Below, piece after piece: positions 17,544 to 26,660 of a DNA stretch of 64,000 bases. The number at the start of each line of letters is the position of its first letter. Within the stretch, counting starts at the first letter, position 1. The position numbers and the translations under genes are program-made. A model generated the notes under the pieces. That model had not been told where the DNA came from, made no database searches, and saw only the letters and a list, made by a program, of their open reading frames with translations. Origin of the DNA: an uncultured Eubacteriales bacterium. Lineage in GTDB: Bacteria; Bacillota; Clostridia; Oscillospirales; CAG-272. The stretch is from contig CAOKER010000002.1 of the NCBI GenBank assembly GCA_948467545.1, positions 62,001 through 126,000 of the forward strand, written 5' to 3'.

Positions 17544-19607
17544 ATGACAAAAACAGACACAAAACAAATTCGTAATGTTTGCTTTCTCGGGCACGGAGGC
17601 TCAGGTAAGACATCGGTTACCGAAGCTATGCTTTATATCGCAAAGGAAACCGACCGACTCGGTACAACATCGGACGGAAACACCGTTTGCGATTACGATC
17701 CCGAAGAAATAAAACGCGGATTCAGTCTTCAGGATGCGGTTGCGCCGATTATGTGGAAAGATGCAAAAATAAACGTAATAGATACCCCCGGTTACCTCGA
17801 TTTTTCCGGAGAGGTTATGCAGGCCGTGCGCGTGGCGGACAGCGCAGTCATAATTGTAGACGGTAAGGCGGGCATCGAAGCGGGAACCGAGCTTGCTTGG
17901 GACCGCGCCTCCGACGCAGGCATCCCGAAAGCATTTTTTGTAAATAAATTTGACGATCCGGAGTGCCGCTTTAACCGTGTATTTACACAGCTTCATGACA
18001 CTTTCGGGGTTTCGGTCTGCCCCCTGATGATTCCTATGGTTGAGGGAGACAAAGTAATCGGTTTTATAAAGCTGATCGATAAAAAAACATACATTTACGA
18101 CAAAACAGGCGCTCACACAGAGGGAGACATTCCAGAAGAATACATGGAGATTGTCGACAAATACCGCGATATGCTGTTTGAAGCCATAGCCGGCGTAAGC
18201 GATGAGCTCATGGAAAAGTATTTTGCGGGAACGCCGATTTCGTATGAGGAAGCCATAGAGGCAATTCATGAAGGCATAATTCACGGAAGCATCGTCCCTG
18301 TTTTGTGCGGCTCTGCGGCAAAGATGTGGGGCGTTGAAGCTCTGATGGATACTATTGCCGAATCTTTTCCGCGCTGCACCGCAAAGGAATACGAAAAGGC
18401 TTCCGACGGAAGCAGTATCAGCATAGACAAAGACGGCTCGGATACCGCTGTTTTTGTATTTAAGACTGTCGCCGATCCTTTTGTGGGAAAAATGACATTC
18501 TTCAAGGTTATGACAGGAACTCTGACAAATCAGATGACCTTGAAAAATCTGCGCTCCGGCGTCAGCGAGCGCATGGCGAAAATATATACCGTGCGCGGCA
18601 AAAAACAAATGGAAACCGACTCTCTTGCGTGCGGCGATATCGGCATGATTGCAAAACTTTCGTCGACCGATACCGGCGACACTCTTGCGTCCTCCGATAC
18701 CATGAAGGAATACAAAAAAATCGTATTTCCCGAACCGTTTTACGCCCGTGCAATTGTACCCAAGGCCAAGGGCGACGAAGACAAAATTGCCTCCGGTATC
18801 ACCCGCCTGCTTGAAGAGGACTGCACCATACGTTTTGAAAACGACGCGGAAACAAAGCAGCTTCTGCTATACGGACTCGGAGATATACATCTTGACGTTA
18901 TTGCGGCAAAGCTTAAGTCGCGCTATGGCGTATCGGTAGATATGAACGAACCCAAAATCGCATACCGCGAAGCAATAAAAAAGAAAATCGACGCCGAAGG
19001 AAAGCATAAAAAGCAGTCGGGCGGACACGGACAGTACGGTCATGTTAAAATTCACTTCGCTCCCGCCGAAGAGGACGGCCTTAAATTTACTGAATCGGTA
19101 GTCGGCGGAAGCGTGCCGAAGGGGTACTTCCCTGCGGTCGAAAAAGGCCTCACGGAATCAATGCATAAAGGCGTTCTTGCAGGATTTCCGATGATCGGGC
19201 TTGCGGCTGATCTTTATGACGGCTCATATCATGATGTGGATTCGTCGGAAATGTCCTTCAAGCTGGCGGCAAATCTCGCTTATAAAGAGCTGATAAAAGC
19301 AAACCCTGTCATTTTAGAGCCCGTCGGAGAATTAAAGGTTTATATTCCCGGAGATATTGTAGGAGACGTTATGGGCGATCTCAACAAACGCCGCGGACGT
19401 GTAAACGGAATAGAAGCATGGGACGGAAAGAAAGGTTATCAGATTATAACCGCCGACGTCCCCAAGGCTGAAATGAATGATTATACAATTGCACTGCGCG
19501 CAATGTCGCAGGGAAAGGGTACATTCACCTTCTATTTCCTGAAATACGAGGAAGCTCCCGCACCCGTTGCACAGAAAATTATAGCCGAAGCCGGAAAAAA
19601 TTCATAA
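17544..19607 (+). CDS. Elongation factor G-like GTPase (FusA2-type paralogue)
   Basis: Five-domain translational GTPase resembling EF-G, 687 aa from the chosen start. The P-loop GHGGSGKT is at 16-23. Switch II reads DTPGYLDF, so the catalytic histidine of canonical EF-G (DTPGHVDF) is a tyrosine (Y84), and G4 reads NKFD. Switch I (CDYDPEEIKRGFSLQ) is also non-canonical. These traits mark the EF-G-like paralogue common in Clostridia rather than the main translocase, which is normally encoded with rpsL and rpsG. Domain IV is present (KKQSGGHGQYGHVKI). The start is placed at 17544 because GAAAGG lies 13 nt upstream; an ATG at 17532 is too close to it. Confidence 0.88.
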   Translation: MTKTDTKQIRNVCFLGHGGSGKTSVTEAMLYIAKETDRLGTTSDGNTVCDYDPEEIKRGFSLQDAVAPIMWKDAKINVIDTPGYLDFSGEVMQAVRVADSAVIIVDGKAGIEAGTELAWDRASDAGIPKAFFVNKFDDPECRFNRVFTQLHDTFGVSVCPLMIPMVEGDKVIGFIKLIDKKTYIYDKTGAHTEGDIPEEYMEIVDKYRDMLFEAIAGVSDELMEKYFAGTPISYEEAIEAIHEGIIHGSIVPVLCGSAAKMWGVEALMDTIAESFPRCTAKEYEKASDGSSISIDKDGSDTAVFVFKTVADPFVGKMTFFKVMTGTLTNQMTLKNLRSGVSERMAKIYTVRGKKQMETDSLACGDIGMIAKLSSTDTGDTLASSDTMKEYKKIVFPEPFYARAIVPKAKGDEDKIASGITRLLEEDCTIRFENDAETKQLLLYGLGDIHLDVIAAKLKSRYGVSVDMNEPKIAYREAIKKKIDAEGKHKKQSGGHGQYGHVKIHFAPAEEDGLKFTESVVGGSVPKGYFPAVEKGLTESMHKGVLAGFPMIGLAADLYDGSYHDVDSSEMSFKLAANLAYKELIKANPVILEPVGELKVYIPGDIVGDVMGDLNKRRGRVNGIEAWDGKKGYQIITADVPKAEMNDYTIALRAMSQGKGTFTFYFLKYEEAPAPVAQKIIAEAGKNS

Positions 19608-19640
19608 TCCGTTTTAACGAATATATAAGCATGCTATTAT

Positions 19641-19690
19641 TACGGGAGGGACAGCAAAACTGTCCCTCCCGTAAATTTATTATTTTCGTC
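19641..19690. terminator. Bidirectional terminator between convergent genes
   Basis: 14-bp stem TACGGGAGGGACAG / CTGTCCCTCCCGTA (19641-19654 with 19660-19673), 5-nt loop and AATTTATTATTTT tail, between the EF-G-like gene and the LiaF-like gene. Confidence 0.85.
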
Positions 19691-19704
19691 TGTCAAAAAT
19701 AATT

Positions 19705-20367
19705 CTAAACCGACTTAATTATTATATGCCCCATATTATTTTCGCCGTTTATATAGAGAAGCTTTCCGCCGCTGTTCTTTTTAACATGAATATCTGTATG
19801 CCCCATATTGGATTCTATATTGCATATCACTTTCCATGAAGCTGGAACATTTATTGTCAGTCGGCTCATATTGTTGTCTATGTAAAGAGTTCCTCCTCCT
19901 TCATAGCCGTCCGTATTTTCAAAAAACACTTCGCCGCGCCCTATATCCACTTCCACCTTGTCATCGGCAAAATCGGTGCAGTCTATATATTTTACCAGAG
20001 AAGTCAGCCGTTTTCTGCCGTCGCCGAACACAATATTTACATTATGAAAATCAAATCCGGAAAACATAAAGCCCGTTCCGACACAGAGCAGCAACGCGCA
20101 TAAAAGCACTATCCAATTAGATATAATATTTTCGGCAATACCCAGCCATCCGGCAATATATTTTTCAAAAAGCATAAAAAGAAAGGCAAGAGGAAAGAAC
20201 AGAAACGGAAAATGTCGCCGTGCAATAATTTTAATCAGCCAAACGACGCACAACGTAGCCAAAAACAACCTTAACACCGGTATATCAAGCCTGAAAAAAG
20301 CGCTGTTAAGTATGATAAAAAACGCGAGCAAAACAAGCGCAAGTCCCCAAAAAAATTTACTTTTCAT
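19705..20367 (-). CDS. LiaF-like membrane protein
   Basis: 220-aa protein with four N-terminal membrane segments (about 5-22, 32-48, 54-70, 83-103) and a soluble C-terminal beta-rich domain (about 110-220) with repeated short motifs such as NMSRLTINVP, NMGHTDIHV and NMGHIIIK. This is the LiaF/cell-wall-active antibiotic response layout. In Bacillus, LiaF restrains the LiaRS stress system; here the partner is a LytTR regulator instead. The start overlaps the LytTR stop by 4 bp, showing tight coupling. Confidence 0.75.
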   Translation of the reverse strand: MKSKFFWGLALVLLAFFIILNSAFFRLDIPVLRLFLATLCVVWLIKIIARRHFPFLFFPLAFLFMLFEKYIAGWLGIAENIISNWIVLLCALLLCVGTGFMFSGFDFHNVNIVFGDGRKRLTSLVKYIDCTDFADDKVEVDIGRGEVFFENTDGYEGGGTLYIDNNMSRLTINVPASWKVICNIESNMGHTDIHVKKNSGGKLLYINGENNMGHIIIKSV

Positions 20368-20819
20368 TGCGATAACCTCTTTTCTTTTATAATTTTTCTC
20401 AGATCATTGTAATACATGCGGGAGATGTAAGCTACCTTCGGACAGCCTTTGAAATGCGCCGTGCTTGAACCGGTTATATTTTTATCAATCGAAGAAATTT
20501 TAAATACATTGACTATGCATGATTTTGAGATGCGCACGAAAAAATCAGGCAATAAAGTCATCAGCTCGTACAATTTTCTGTCTGTATAATACATTCCGTC
20601 TGAGGTATGTACAGAAACTTTTTTATCCTGCGTTTCAAAAAATAATATATCATGAACGTCAATAAAATACTCGGTGTCTCCCAAGAGAAAAGAGAGCTCG
20701 GAGGTTCCGCCGTAAAGCATCGAAACCGTACTCTGCAGCCGTAAAATTTTGTCGTCGATACTTTTACACCGAATTAAAATCTCCTCCTCGCCCGAAGATA
20801 TTTCTACCCTCAGCTTCAA
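20364..20819 (-). CDS. Stand-alone LytTR-family DNA-binding regulator
   Basis: 151-aa protein with a C-terminal LytTR domain: IDVHDILFFETQDKKVSVHT, then YELMTLLPDFFVRISKSCIVN, then KVAYISRMYYNDLRKII. There is no receiver domain, so it is not a classical response regulator. It overlaps the LiaF-like gene by 4 bp. Such LytTR plus small membrane protein pairs are frequent in Firmicutes and usually autoregulate, the membrane protein inhibiting the regulator; that is inferred here, not shown. Confidence 0.85.
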   Translation of the reverse strand: MKLRVEISSGEEEILIRCKSIDDKILRLQSTVSMLYGGTSELSFLLGDTEYFIDVHDILFFETQDKKVSVHTSDGMYYTDRKLYELMTLLPDFFVRISKSCIVNVFKISSIDKNITGSSTAHFKGCPKVAYISRMYYNDLRKIIKEKRLSQ

Positions 20820-21082
20820 CGCCGCACCCCCTCTGCTTTAATGTAATTAAATTATAAAACATTATTATACAAAAGTAAACAGAAATAATCCGACAGGTGA
20901 ATTTTTTGCACCGAAAGGTATAGATTTGCAAATCAGAAATAAGCTATATATAGACAACCTAAAAAAATGAAATGTTACATAAAAATTCTTTTCACATTTG
21001 ATAGATTTAGTAACATTTTCAGATTATAATTTTATAATACAATAATCTCAAAATTAAAGCTTTTCGATTAACAAGCTTTGTC

Positions 21083-21101
21083 TCGCTGTCACAGACAGCG
21101 A
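21083..21101 (+). other. Hairpin in the leader region upstream of the isochorismatase-like gene
   Basis: TCGCTGTC-ACA-GACAGCGA, an 8-bp perfect stem extended by CTTTG/CAAAG. It lies 48 bp upstream of the extended -10. It has no T-tract, so it is not an obvious terminator. The rest of 20820-21187 shows no gene. Confidence 0.4.
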
Positions 21102-21148
21102 TTTTGCAAAGAAAAACCACAAAACATTACGGTTTGGCAGAATTTTTA

Positions 21149-21157
21149 TGATATAAT
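21149..21157 (+). promoter_or_regulatory. Extended -10 promoter
   Basis: TG-A-TATAAT, a full extended -10, 31 bp ahead of the mini-ORF and about 120 bp ahead of the isochorismatase-like gene. Confidence 0.55.
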
Positions 21158-21187
21158 GATACAAATTATTGAAACGGAGGGGTAAGC

Positions 21188-21226
21188 ATGAACGAAGGCT
21201 TAGGCATAAATTTTGACAGATATTAA
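21188..21226 (+). CDS. 12-codon mini-ORF (possible leader peptide or gene remnant)
   Basis: MNEGLGINFDRY followed by TAA. It has an excellent ribosome site (GGAGGGG 7 nt before ATG) and lies right after the extended -10 promoter. A second ribosome site and the isochorismatase-like gene follow. It has no run of a single amino acid as in attenuators. It may be a leader peptide or the start of a gene lost by deletion. Confidence 0.3.
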   Translation: MNEGLGINFDRY

Positions 21227-21279
21227 TGTCGATTCTGTATTCAGTTTAAAATAAAACTAAGATTTCGGAGGAATTGACA

Positions 21280-21850
21280 ATGAAAATAGAAAAAAACAGT
21301 GCTCTTCTTGTAATTGATATTCAGCAGGAAGATTTTGTCGAAATGAATGAATTCAATATAAACAATCCCGAATGGACGTGCATTCGCAATGCCAAAAGGG
21401 TGCTTGACGTATTCAGAAGCAGAAAGCTTCCGGTCATTCAAATTAAAGAGGTCCATAGACCGGATATGGTAGACTTTGGAAGAGAATTGGACGGTTCAGA
21501 GAAAATTCATTGCATAGAGAACTCACCAAATACAGACTATGCTAAGCTCACTTATCCTATAGAAGGCGAATATTTAATTTCCAAAAGAAGGTACAGCGCT
21601 TTTTTCGGAACAGACTTAGAAATTCTCTTAAAAGGGCTTAATGTAGACTCTCTATTTAATCGGCGGCCTTACAGACGTCTGCATTCACTATACGGCGGTA
21701 GACGCACATCAAAATGATTACCACATTAAAGTTGTGACAGACGCCGTAGCGGGTTCAAGCGAAGAAGCTCATATCTATGCTTTGAAGGCAATCCGATATT
21801 TACAAAGGGACGCACTGATAACTGTTGAAGACATTGAAAACAGCATATAA
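21280..21850 (+). pseudogene. Isochorismatase-family cysteine hydrolase, frameshifted
   Basis: The N-terminal half reads as an isochorismatase/nicotinamidase-like hydrolase: SALLVIDIQQEDFVEMNEF with the catalytic aspartate, then the lysine region near RKLPVIQIKEVHRPD, and KRRYSAFFGTDLE. Near 21650 the frame changes. The first frame stops at 21717, while another continues GGLTDVCIHYTAVDAHQND, carrying the catalytic cysteine, to a TAA at 21848-21850. The join needs a 1-nt insertion or 2-nt deletion relative to an intact gene. The start (ATG 21280) has GGAGG 8 nt upstream. An assembly error or a recent mutation would both fit; the rest of the tail is intact, so decay is recent if real. Confidence 0.8.
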
Positions 21851-22091
21851 ATAAAATATACTTGACCGGCTGCAGATTTCTTTCTGAACCAATATCGCTG
21901 AAATCCAAATTTATGGACAGCATATTCGCAGCCATTTAACATTTATTATGGAGCGCAGCGCTGTCACGGAATCCGTTTAAGCTGAGGATTACCGCCCTGA
22001 AAACGGAAAGAAGCGGGGGCCATCGTCTACAGAGACAAAAGATAACCTTTGCTTGGCTATATAAATGCATAAAAGTAAAAGTAAAATGCAA

Positions 22092-22142
22092 AAAAGTAAG
22101 CTGTTTCCCGCCGCCTTAAAAGGCGCAGGGCAGCTTACTTTT
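22092..22142. terminator. Bidirectional terminator between convergent genes
   Basis: AAAAGTAAGCTG pairs with CAGCTTACTTTT (outer 12 bp), with an inner CGCCTT/AAGGCG stem. It can end both the isochorismatase-like transcript and the ROK kinase transcript. The 21851-22091 stretch before it shows no gene. Confidence 0.8.
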
Positions 22143-22170
22143 AATTATAGAAACAGTAGGAAAATAAATA

Positions 22171-23121
22171 TCAACAATGAAGCGCCGCAGCTCCGATGAT
22201 ACCTGCGTCATTTCCCAGCTCGGCAATTTTTATAAGGGTCCTCTGAGCACTGTTGCTTGAATAAATCCTCAATCCGATTCTCGGAAGAAGCATGTCGAGA
22301 AGTCTCTCTTTTTCATTTGATATACCGCCGCCTATTGAGAGAACCTCCGGGCAGAAAATATTAATAATATTTATAATACCGCATGCAAGATAATCAATAT
22401 ACGAATAGATTACCTCTGCTGCAACCAAATCTCCCTGACGCATAGCATTAAACGCCGTTCGTCCGTTCACAGCGTTAGTATTTCCGTTGCACATTGCCCA
22501 TAATATCGTATCCTGATTACGGTCCATAGCTTCCTGCGTCATTTTTATCAAAGCGGTCGCGGAGCTGTACGCCTCCCAACAGCCTTTAAGTCCGCATGAG
22601 CAGCGGCGGCCGTTAGCTACAATAATCATATGGCCGAGCTCCGCACCGGCATAGTTAAAACCGGTATAAATTTTGTTATCTATTATAACTCCTCCGCCGA
22701 CGCCGGTTCCGAGTGTAATCATGACGGAGTTTGAAGTACCCTTTGCAGCTCCGGCGACCGCTTCTCCCTTTGCGGCGGCATTCGCATCATTCTCAATATA
22801 TACTGCTTTAAAAGGAATTCGCGCCCTGAACTCTTCTGCAAGAGGATAATTCAGAAAGGGAAGATTGTTTGCATACACAACAACGCCCGTATCATGATTT
22901 GCTGTTCCCGGCGTTGCAATACCCGCATACTCTATGTCCTCCACCTTGAGCTCCGCCTCGTCGAGAAGATCGTAACAAAGCTTTGCCATATCATCAAGAA
23001 TCGCACTCGGCTCACGGGTAGCCATCGTAGGTGTGCTTCCTTTTATCAGGATTGTGAAGTCATCCTTTACAATTCCGGCAGCTATGTTAGTTCCTCCGAG
23101 ATCAATGCCAATATAATACAT
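22171..23121 (-). CDS. glk: ROK-family glucokinase
   Basis: Sugar kinase of the ROK family, probably glucokinase, phosphorylating glucose from ATP in the cytosol. The 316-aa protein starts MYYIGIDLGGTNIAAG (ATP phosphate-binding). It has the catalytic aspartate in YIENDANAAAKGE, the GTGVGGGVI loop, the glucose-binding ELGHM, and the zinc motif CSCGLKGCWE. The start at 23121 is set by GGAAGG 7 nt upstream; a frame extending 14 codons further lacks support. It is a single gene ahead of mrnC on the same strand. Other ROK substrates (fructose, ManNAc) cannot be excluded. Confidence 0.88.
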   Translation of the reverse strand: MYYIGIDLGGTNIAAGIVKDDFTILIKGSTPTMATREPSAILDDMAKLCYDLLDEAELKVEDIEYAGIATPGTANHDTGVVVYANNLPFLNYPLAEEFRARIPFKAVYIENDANAAAKGEAVAGAAKGTSNSVMITLGTGVGGGVIIDNKIYTGFNYAGAELGHMIIVANGRRCSCGLKGCWEAYSSATALIKMTQEAMDRNQDTILWAMCNGNTNAVNGRTAFNAMRQGDLVAAEVIYSYIDYLACGIINIINIFCPEVLSIGGGISNEKERLLDMLLPRIGLRIYSSNSAQRTLIKIAELGNDAGIIGAAALHC

Positions 23122-23331
23122 TTCAAATCCTTCCTTTCCGACGACCTCGGACCTCCGTATCATTCCCGACGGCGCTCAGAGAGCATATCACTGAAAGCAG
23201 CTATGCCATTTGAATGAATAAAAAAACAGTCCTTATGCCATTAAAATCTATATATTTTCTCACTGTGTATTAATATTTACATTCACAGTGAAGATTACAA
23301 ACTGATAAGTTCTTTAAAATTCTTAAGCTTT

Positions 23332-23754
23332 TCATACTTTATTTTTAATTTCGACGTCGGGAAACGCCTTGGCGAACAGTTCTCTTATCCTCTCGTTTTC
23401 GCCTGACAGATACAGATATGCAAAAAGTGTTTCAAGACCTGTTGACCTGCGGTACTCCACGGCTGACGCACTGTGAGGAACGGATACCCCACTTATATTT
23501 CTTCCCCGTCTGTAAACCGCGCTCTCTTCCTCAGTAAGAAATTCTTCTATTCTCGACACAGCCCGGCTCTGCTCCGTGGCCTTTACATATGAGGCAGCAA
23601 GCTTATTGAGCTTTCCGGGATCAGACACTCCGGTACTGACAACAAGATGTTCGCGGACAACAAGCTCGAAAACAGCGTCCCCGAGATAAGCAAGAGCCTT
23701 GACACCGAGCTCGTTTAAAACCGCTTTATTTTCCGGCCTCTCCGGATTAAGCAT
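23332..23754 (-). CDS. mrnC: Mini-ribonuclease III
   Basis: RNase III catalytic domain without a dsRNA-binding domain, which in Bacillus processes the 23S rRNA ends. From the ATG at 23754 it is 140 aa. It has the active-site helix LAYLGDAVFELVVREH with acidic residues D26 and E30, the RRGRN segment, and the second acidic helix RRSTGLETLFAYLYL. Length fits MrnC. The start is chosen on GAAAGG 12 nt upstream; a TTG 16 codons earlier is the alternative. It is normally next to cysS in Firmicutes but is isolated here. Confidence 0.9.
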   Translation of the reverse strand: MLNPERPENKAVLNELGVKALAYLGDAVFELVVREHLVVSTGVSDPGKLNKLAASYVKATEQSRAVSRIEEFLTEEESAVYRRGRNISGVSVPHSASAVEYRRSTGLETLFAYLYLSGENERIRELFAKAFPDVEIKNKV

Positions 23755-23891
23755 CACATATTTCTGCCTTTCAAAAGAAATTTTATCTGAGTTTCCGCAC
23801 AAAATCGAAATTTGCGCTGCAATCAGAATTTATAAGAAGTATAGCATAATCCTCATGTAAATTCAATAGTGTTTTTTATATTTTTTGTTAA

Positions 23892-26660
23892 TTATACTAC
23901 AGCTTCATTTCCGCCTCCGGTTCGGTATCTTCGCTTATCGGCTTTAACAATCGGTGATTTTTTTCTCAGAATTATACGTCTTACCAGCTTGCCGAGTTCG
24001 ACAAAAGGAATCACCGCCGCGGCAAGAGCAAGAGACACTATATATTCATACATCGAAATTGATTCAAATCCAAAAAGCATTGCTGCGGGCCGAACAAAAA
24101 TAACGCATGCCGTAAGGGCAAGCGAGGCAAGAACGGCGCCAAATAAAGCGGGGTTTCCTGTATGAAGCCTGAAAATGGAGCTGTGGCGTGAACGCATATT
24201 GCACGAATGAAAAATTTCAGCCATTGCCATAGTAAGAAAGGCCATAGTCATACCGTCCGCACTTTCACCCAGTGAAAAGGCGCCCGTCTCCATATATCCG
24301 CCGATAAAATACGCTGATAGGGTGAGAAGTGAGACAAGGGCGCCCTGCAGCGCAATCTCAATGCCGACTCCTCCGTCAAAAATTCCTTCCGAGGTACTCC
24401 TCGGCTGACGTTCCATCAAATCCGGCTCGGCTTTTTCAAGTCCGAGAGCAAGCGCCGGAAGCGAATCGGTTATCAAATTTATCCAAAGAATTTGAACCGG
24501 GCTCAAAATTGTAAAACCGAGAACAGTAGCTGCAAAAATCGAGATAACCTCGCTGAGATTTGAAGACAGAAGAAACTGAACAGCCTTGCAGATGTTGTCA
24601 TAAATTCTTCTGCCCTCAGCCACAGCGTAAGTTATCGTAGCAAAATTGTCGTCCGCAAGAATAAGATCGGCGACATTTTTAACAACATCCGTTCCGGAAA
24701 CCCCCATTCCGATACCGATATCCGCGCTCTTAAGAGATGGCGCGTCGTTTACGCCGTCGCCGGTCATAGCCGTCACATAACCTGCCTTGCGCCAGGCATT
24801 TACTATTCTCGTTTTATGCTCGGGCTTAACTCGCGCATATACGCGTAAATTTGTAATACGCTTGCTCAGCTCTTCGTCGTCAAGACGGTCGAGCTCCGCT
24901 CCCGTAATTGCCTGAGCGCGGTCGGTAATGACACCAAGCTTTCCGGCAATTGCCGCGGCTGTGTCCAAATGATCCCCTGTAATCATAACCGTGAGAATAC
25001 CCGCGCTTCTGCATTTTTGCAGCGCGTCGGGAACCTCGTCTCTGATCGGATCTTCCATTCCTACAAGCCCAAGATATATCATGCCGTTTTCAATTTTAGG
25101 AGACAGCGCCGCCCCCTGTTTAACCGTCTCACGGTATTCCCGACAGGCCGCCGCTATAACCCTGAGTGCCATTCCGGCAAGACGGCGGTTTTCCTCAAGA
25201 GCCTCCTGCTTCATCCGTTCGCTCATCGGTACGACCCTGCCGCCGCGGATGCAGCTGCTGCACCTTGCAATTATCACGTCGGGTGCGCCGGTAGTATACT
25301 GAATATTCCCGTGAGGTGCAGAATGTACGGTAGTCATCATTTTTCGTTCCGAGTCAAAAGGTATCTCGGCAAGCCTGGGATATTCTTTTTCGAGAGCTTC
25401 CTTTGCAAGGCCAATCGACTGCGCATAATTAACGACGGCGCACTGCGTCGGATCGCCGACTGCCTCCCCGTCCTTCACAACAGCATCGGAACACAGAGCA
25501 AGCGCCGCGGCAAGTCTTTCATTTTCCGCGCCCGATGATTTTACAACCGTCATTTTATTTTTCGTGAGTGTTCCGGTTTTATCAGAACATATAACCTGTG
25601 TACAGCCAAGCGTCTCTACCGCAGTCAGCTTTCTAATTACAGCGTTTTTCTTGGACATTCTCGTAACGCCGATCGACAGAACTACCGTGACGACGGCCGC
25701 AAGTCCCTCTGGGATAGCCGCAACGGCAAGACTCACCGACAGCATAAAGGTATGAAGTACGGCAGCCTTGTCAAAACCTGAAATTTCTCCTGTACTGTAC
25801 TTCTGAATCAACGAGAAAGCAAACATAAAAACACATATGGCAAGTACAAGCTTTGTGAGAACTCCGGAAAGCTTATTAAGCCTTATCTGAAGCGGAGTCA
25901 TTGTCTTTTCGGCACCGGTAATAGCCCCCGCGATTTTTCCCATTTCGGTATTCATTCCGGTATCCGTTATTACAGCCGCGCCCCTGCCATAGACAACACA
26001 GCTTCCCATATATACCATGTTGCGGCGGTCTCCGAGAGCTATATCCTCTTCCGTAAAACTGTCTGTTTCACGGCCCCGTCTTCGCAGCGTTCTTTTCCCG
26101 GCAGAGGTACGTATAACCGAATCGGTTTTCTCCGCAGGCACCGATTCCCCGGTCAGAGCCGATTCGTCTACCTTCAAGGACTTGCACTCAATCAGTCTGC
26201 CGTCCGCCGGCACTGCGTCGCCCGCGTTTAAAATAACAATATCTCCGGGCACAATCTCATCCGATGGAATACGCACGGCGGCTCCGTCACGCAGCACGGT
26301 TGATTCGGAGGCAGTCATATCCTTTAAAGCCTCTATCGCCGATTCTGCCTTGCTTTCCTGAATCACTCCGAGAACAGCATTTAAAATTACTACGGAAAGT
26401 ATTATGAATACATCTGCAAATGATTCTCCGGACAGCGCCGCCGTTACAGATGAAATGACTGCGGCAGCAATCAAAACAAGCACCATCGGATCTGTCAGCT
26501 GGTCTGCAAATCTGGAAAACAGAGACTCCTTTTTTGCCTGCAGAAGTCTCCCCTTTCCATACTGCGCAAGTCTGCGCTCCGCTTCTTTGCTGTCAAGTCC
26601 CGATGTACGGCTTTCGGTTTCCTTTAAAACATCCTTGACGCTTTCCAAATAGTGCTTCAT
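23892..26660 (-). CDS. Calcium-type P-type ATPase (P2 family)
   Basis: Cation-exporting ATPase of the P2/PMCA-like class, probably exporting Ca2+. The 922-aa protein has the N-terminal cation ATPase domain, actuator TGES at 170-173, PEGL in M4 at 317-320 (an ion-binding signature), the phosphorylated aspartate D360 in SDKTGTLTKNK, the nucleotide domain with GDPTQCAVV, and TGDGVNDAPSL. M5/M6 carry NLSEV and LWINLITDSLPALALG, consistent with Ca2+ coordination. A basic insertion KRTLRRRGRETD lies after the actuator motif at about 189-200. No metal sensor is adjacent, so regulation is unknown. Confidence 0.92.
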   Translation of the reverse strand: MKHYLESVKDVLKETESRTSGLDSKEAERRLAQYGKGRLLQAKKESLFSRFADQLTDPMVLVLIAAAVISSVTAALSGESFADVFIILSVVILNAVLGVIQESKAESAIEALKDMTASESTVLRDGAAVRIPSDEIVPGDIVILNAGDAVPADGRLIECKSLKVDESALTGESVPAEKTDSVIRTSAGKRTLRRRGRETDSFTEEDIALGDRRNMVYMGSCVVYGRGAAVITDTGMNTEMGKIAGAITGAEKTMTPLQIRLNKLSGVLTKLVLAICVFMFAFSLIQKYSTGEISGFDKAAVLHTFMLSVSLAVAAIPEGLAAVVTVVLSIGVTRMSKKNAVIRKLTAVETLGCTQVICSDKTGTLTKNKMTVVKSSGAENERLAAALALCSDAVVKDGEAVGDPTQCAVVNYAQSIGLAKEALEKEYPRLAEIPFDSERKMMTTVHSAPHGNIQYTTGAPDVIIARCSSCIRGGRVVPMSERMKQEALEENRRLAGMALRVIAAACREYRETVKQGAALSPKIENGMIYLGLVGMEDPIRDEVPDALQKCRSAGILTVMITGDHLDTAAAIAGKLGVITDRAQAITGAELDRLDDEELSKRITNLRVYARVKPEHKTRIVNAWRKAGYVTAMTGDGVNDAPSLKSADIGIGMGVSGTDVVKNVADLILADDNFATITYAVAEGRRIYDNICKAVQFLLSSNLSEVISIFAATVLGFTILSPVQILWINLITDSLPALALGLEKAEPDLMERQPRSTSEGIFDGGVGIEIALQGALVSLLTLSAYFIGGYMETGAFSLGESADGMTMAFLTMAMAEIFHSCNMRSRHSSIFRLHTGNPALFGAVLASLALTACVIFVRPAAMLFGFESISMYEYIVSLALAAAVIPFVELGKLVRRIILRKKSPIVKADKRRYRTGGGNEAVV

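Noticed and set aside
17601..18608. Long minus-strand open frame opposite the EF-G-like gene
   Set aside because: Its composition is the complement of a well-supported GTPase gene, and it has no ribosome site or family resemblance.
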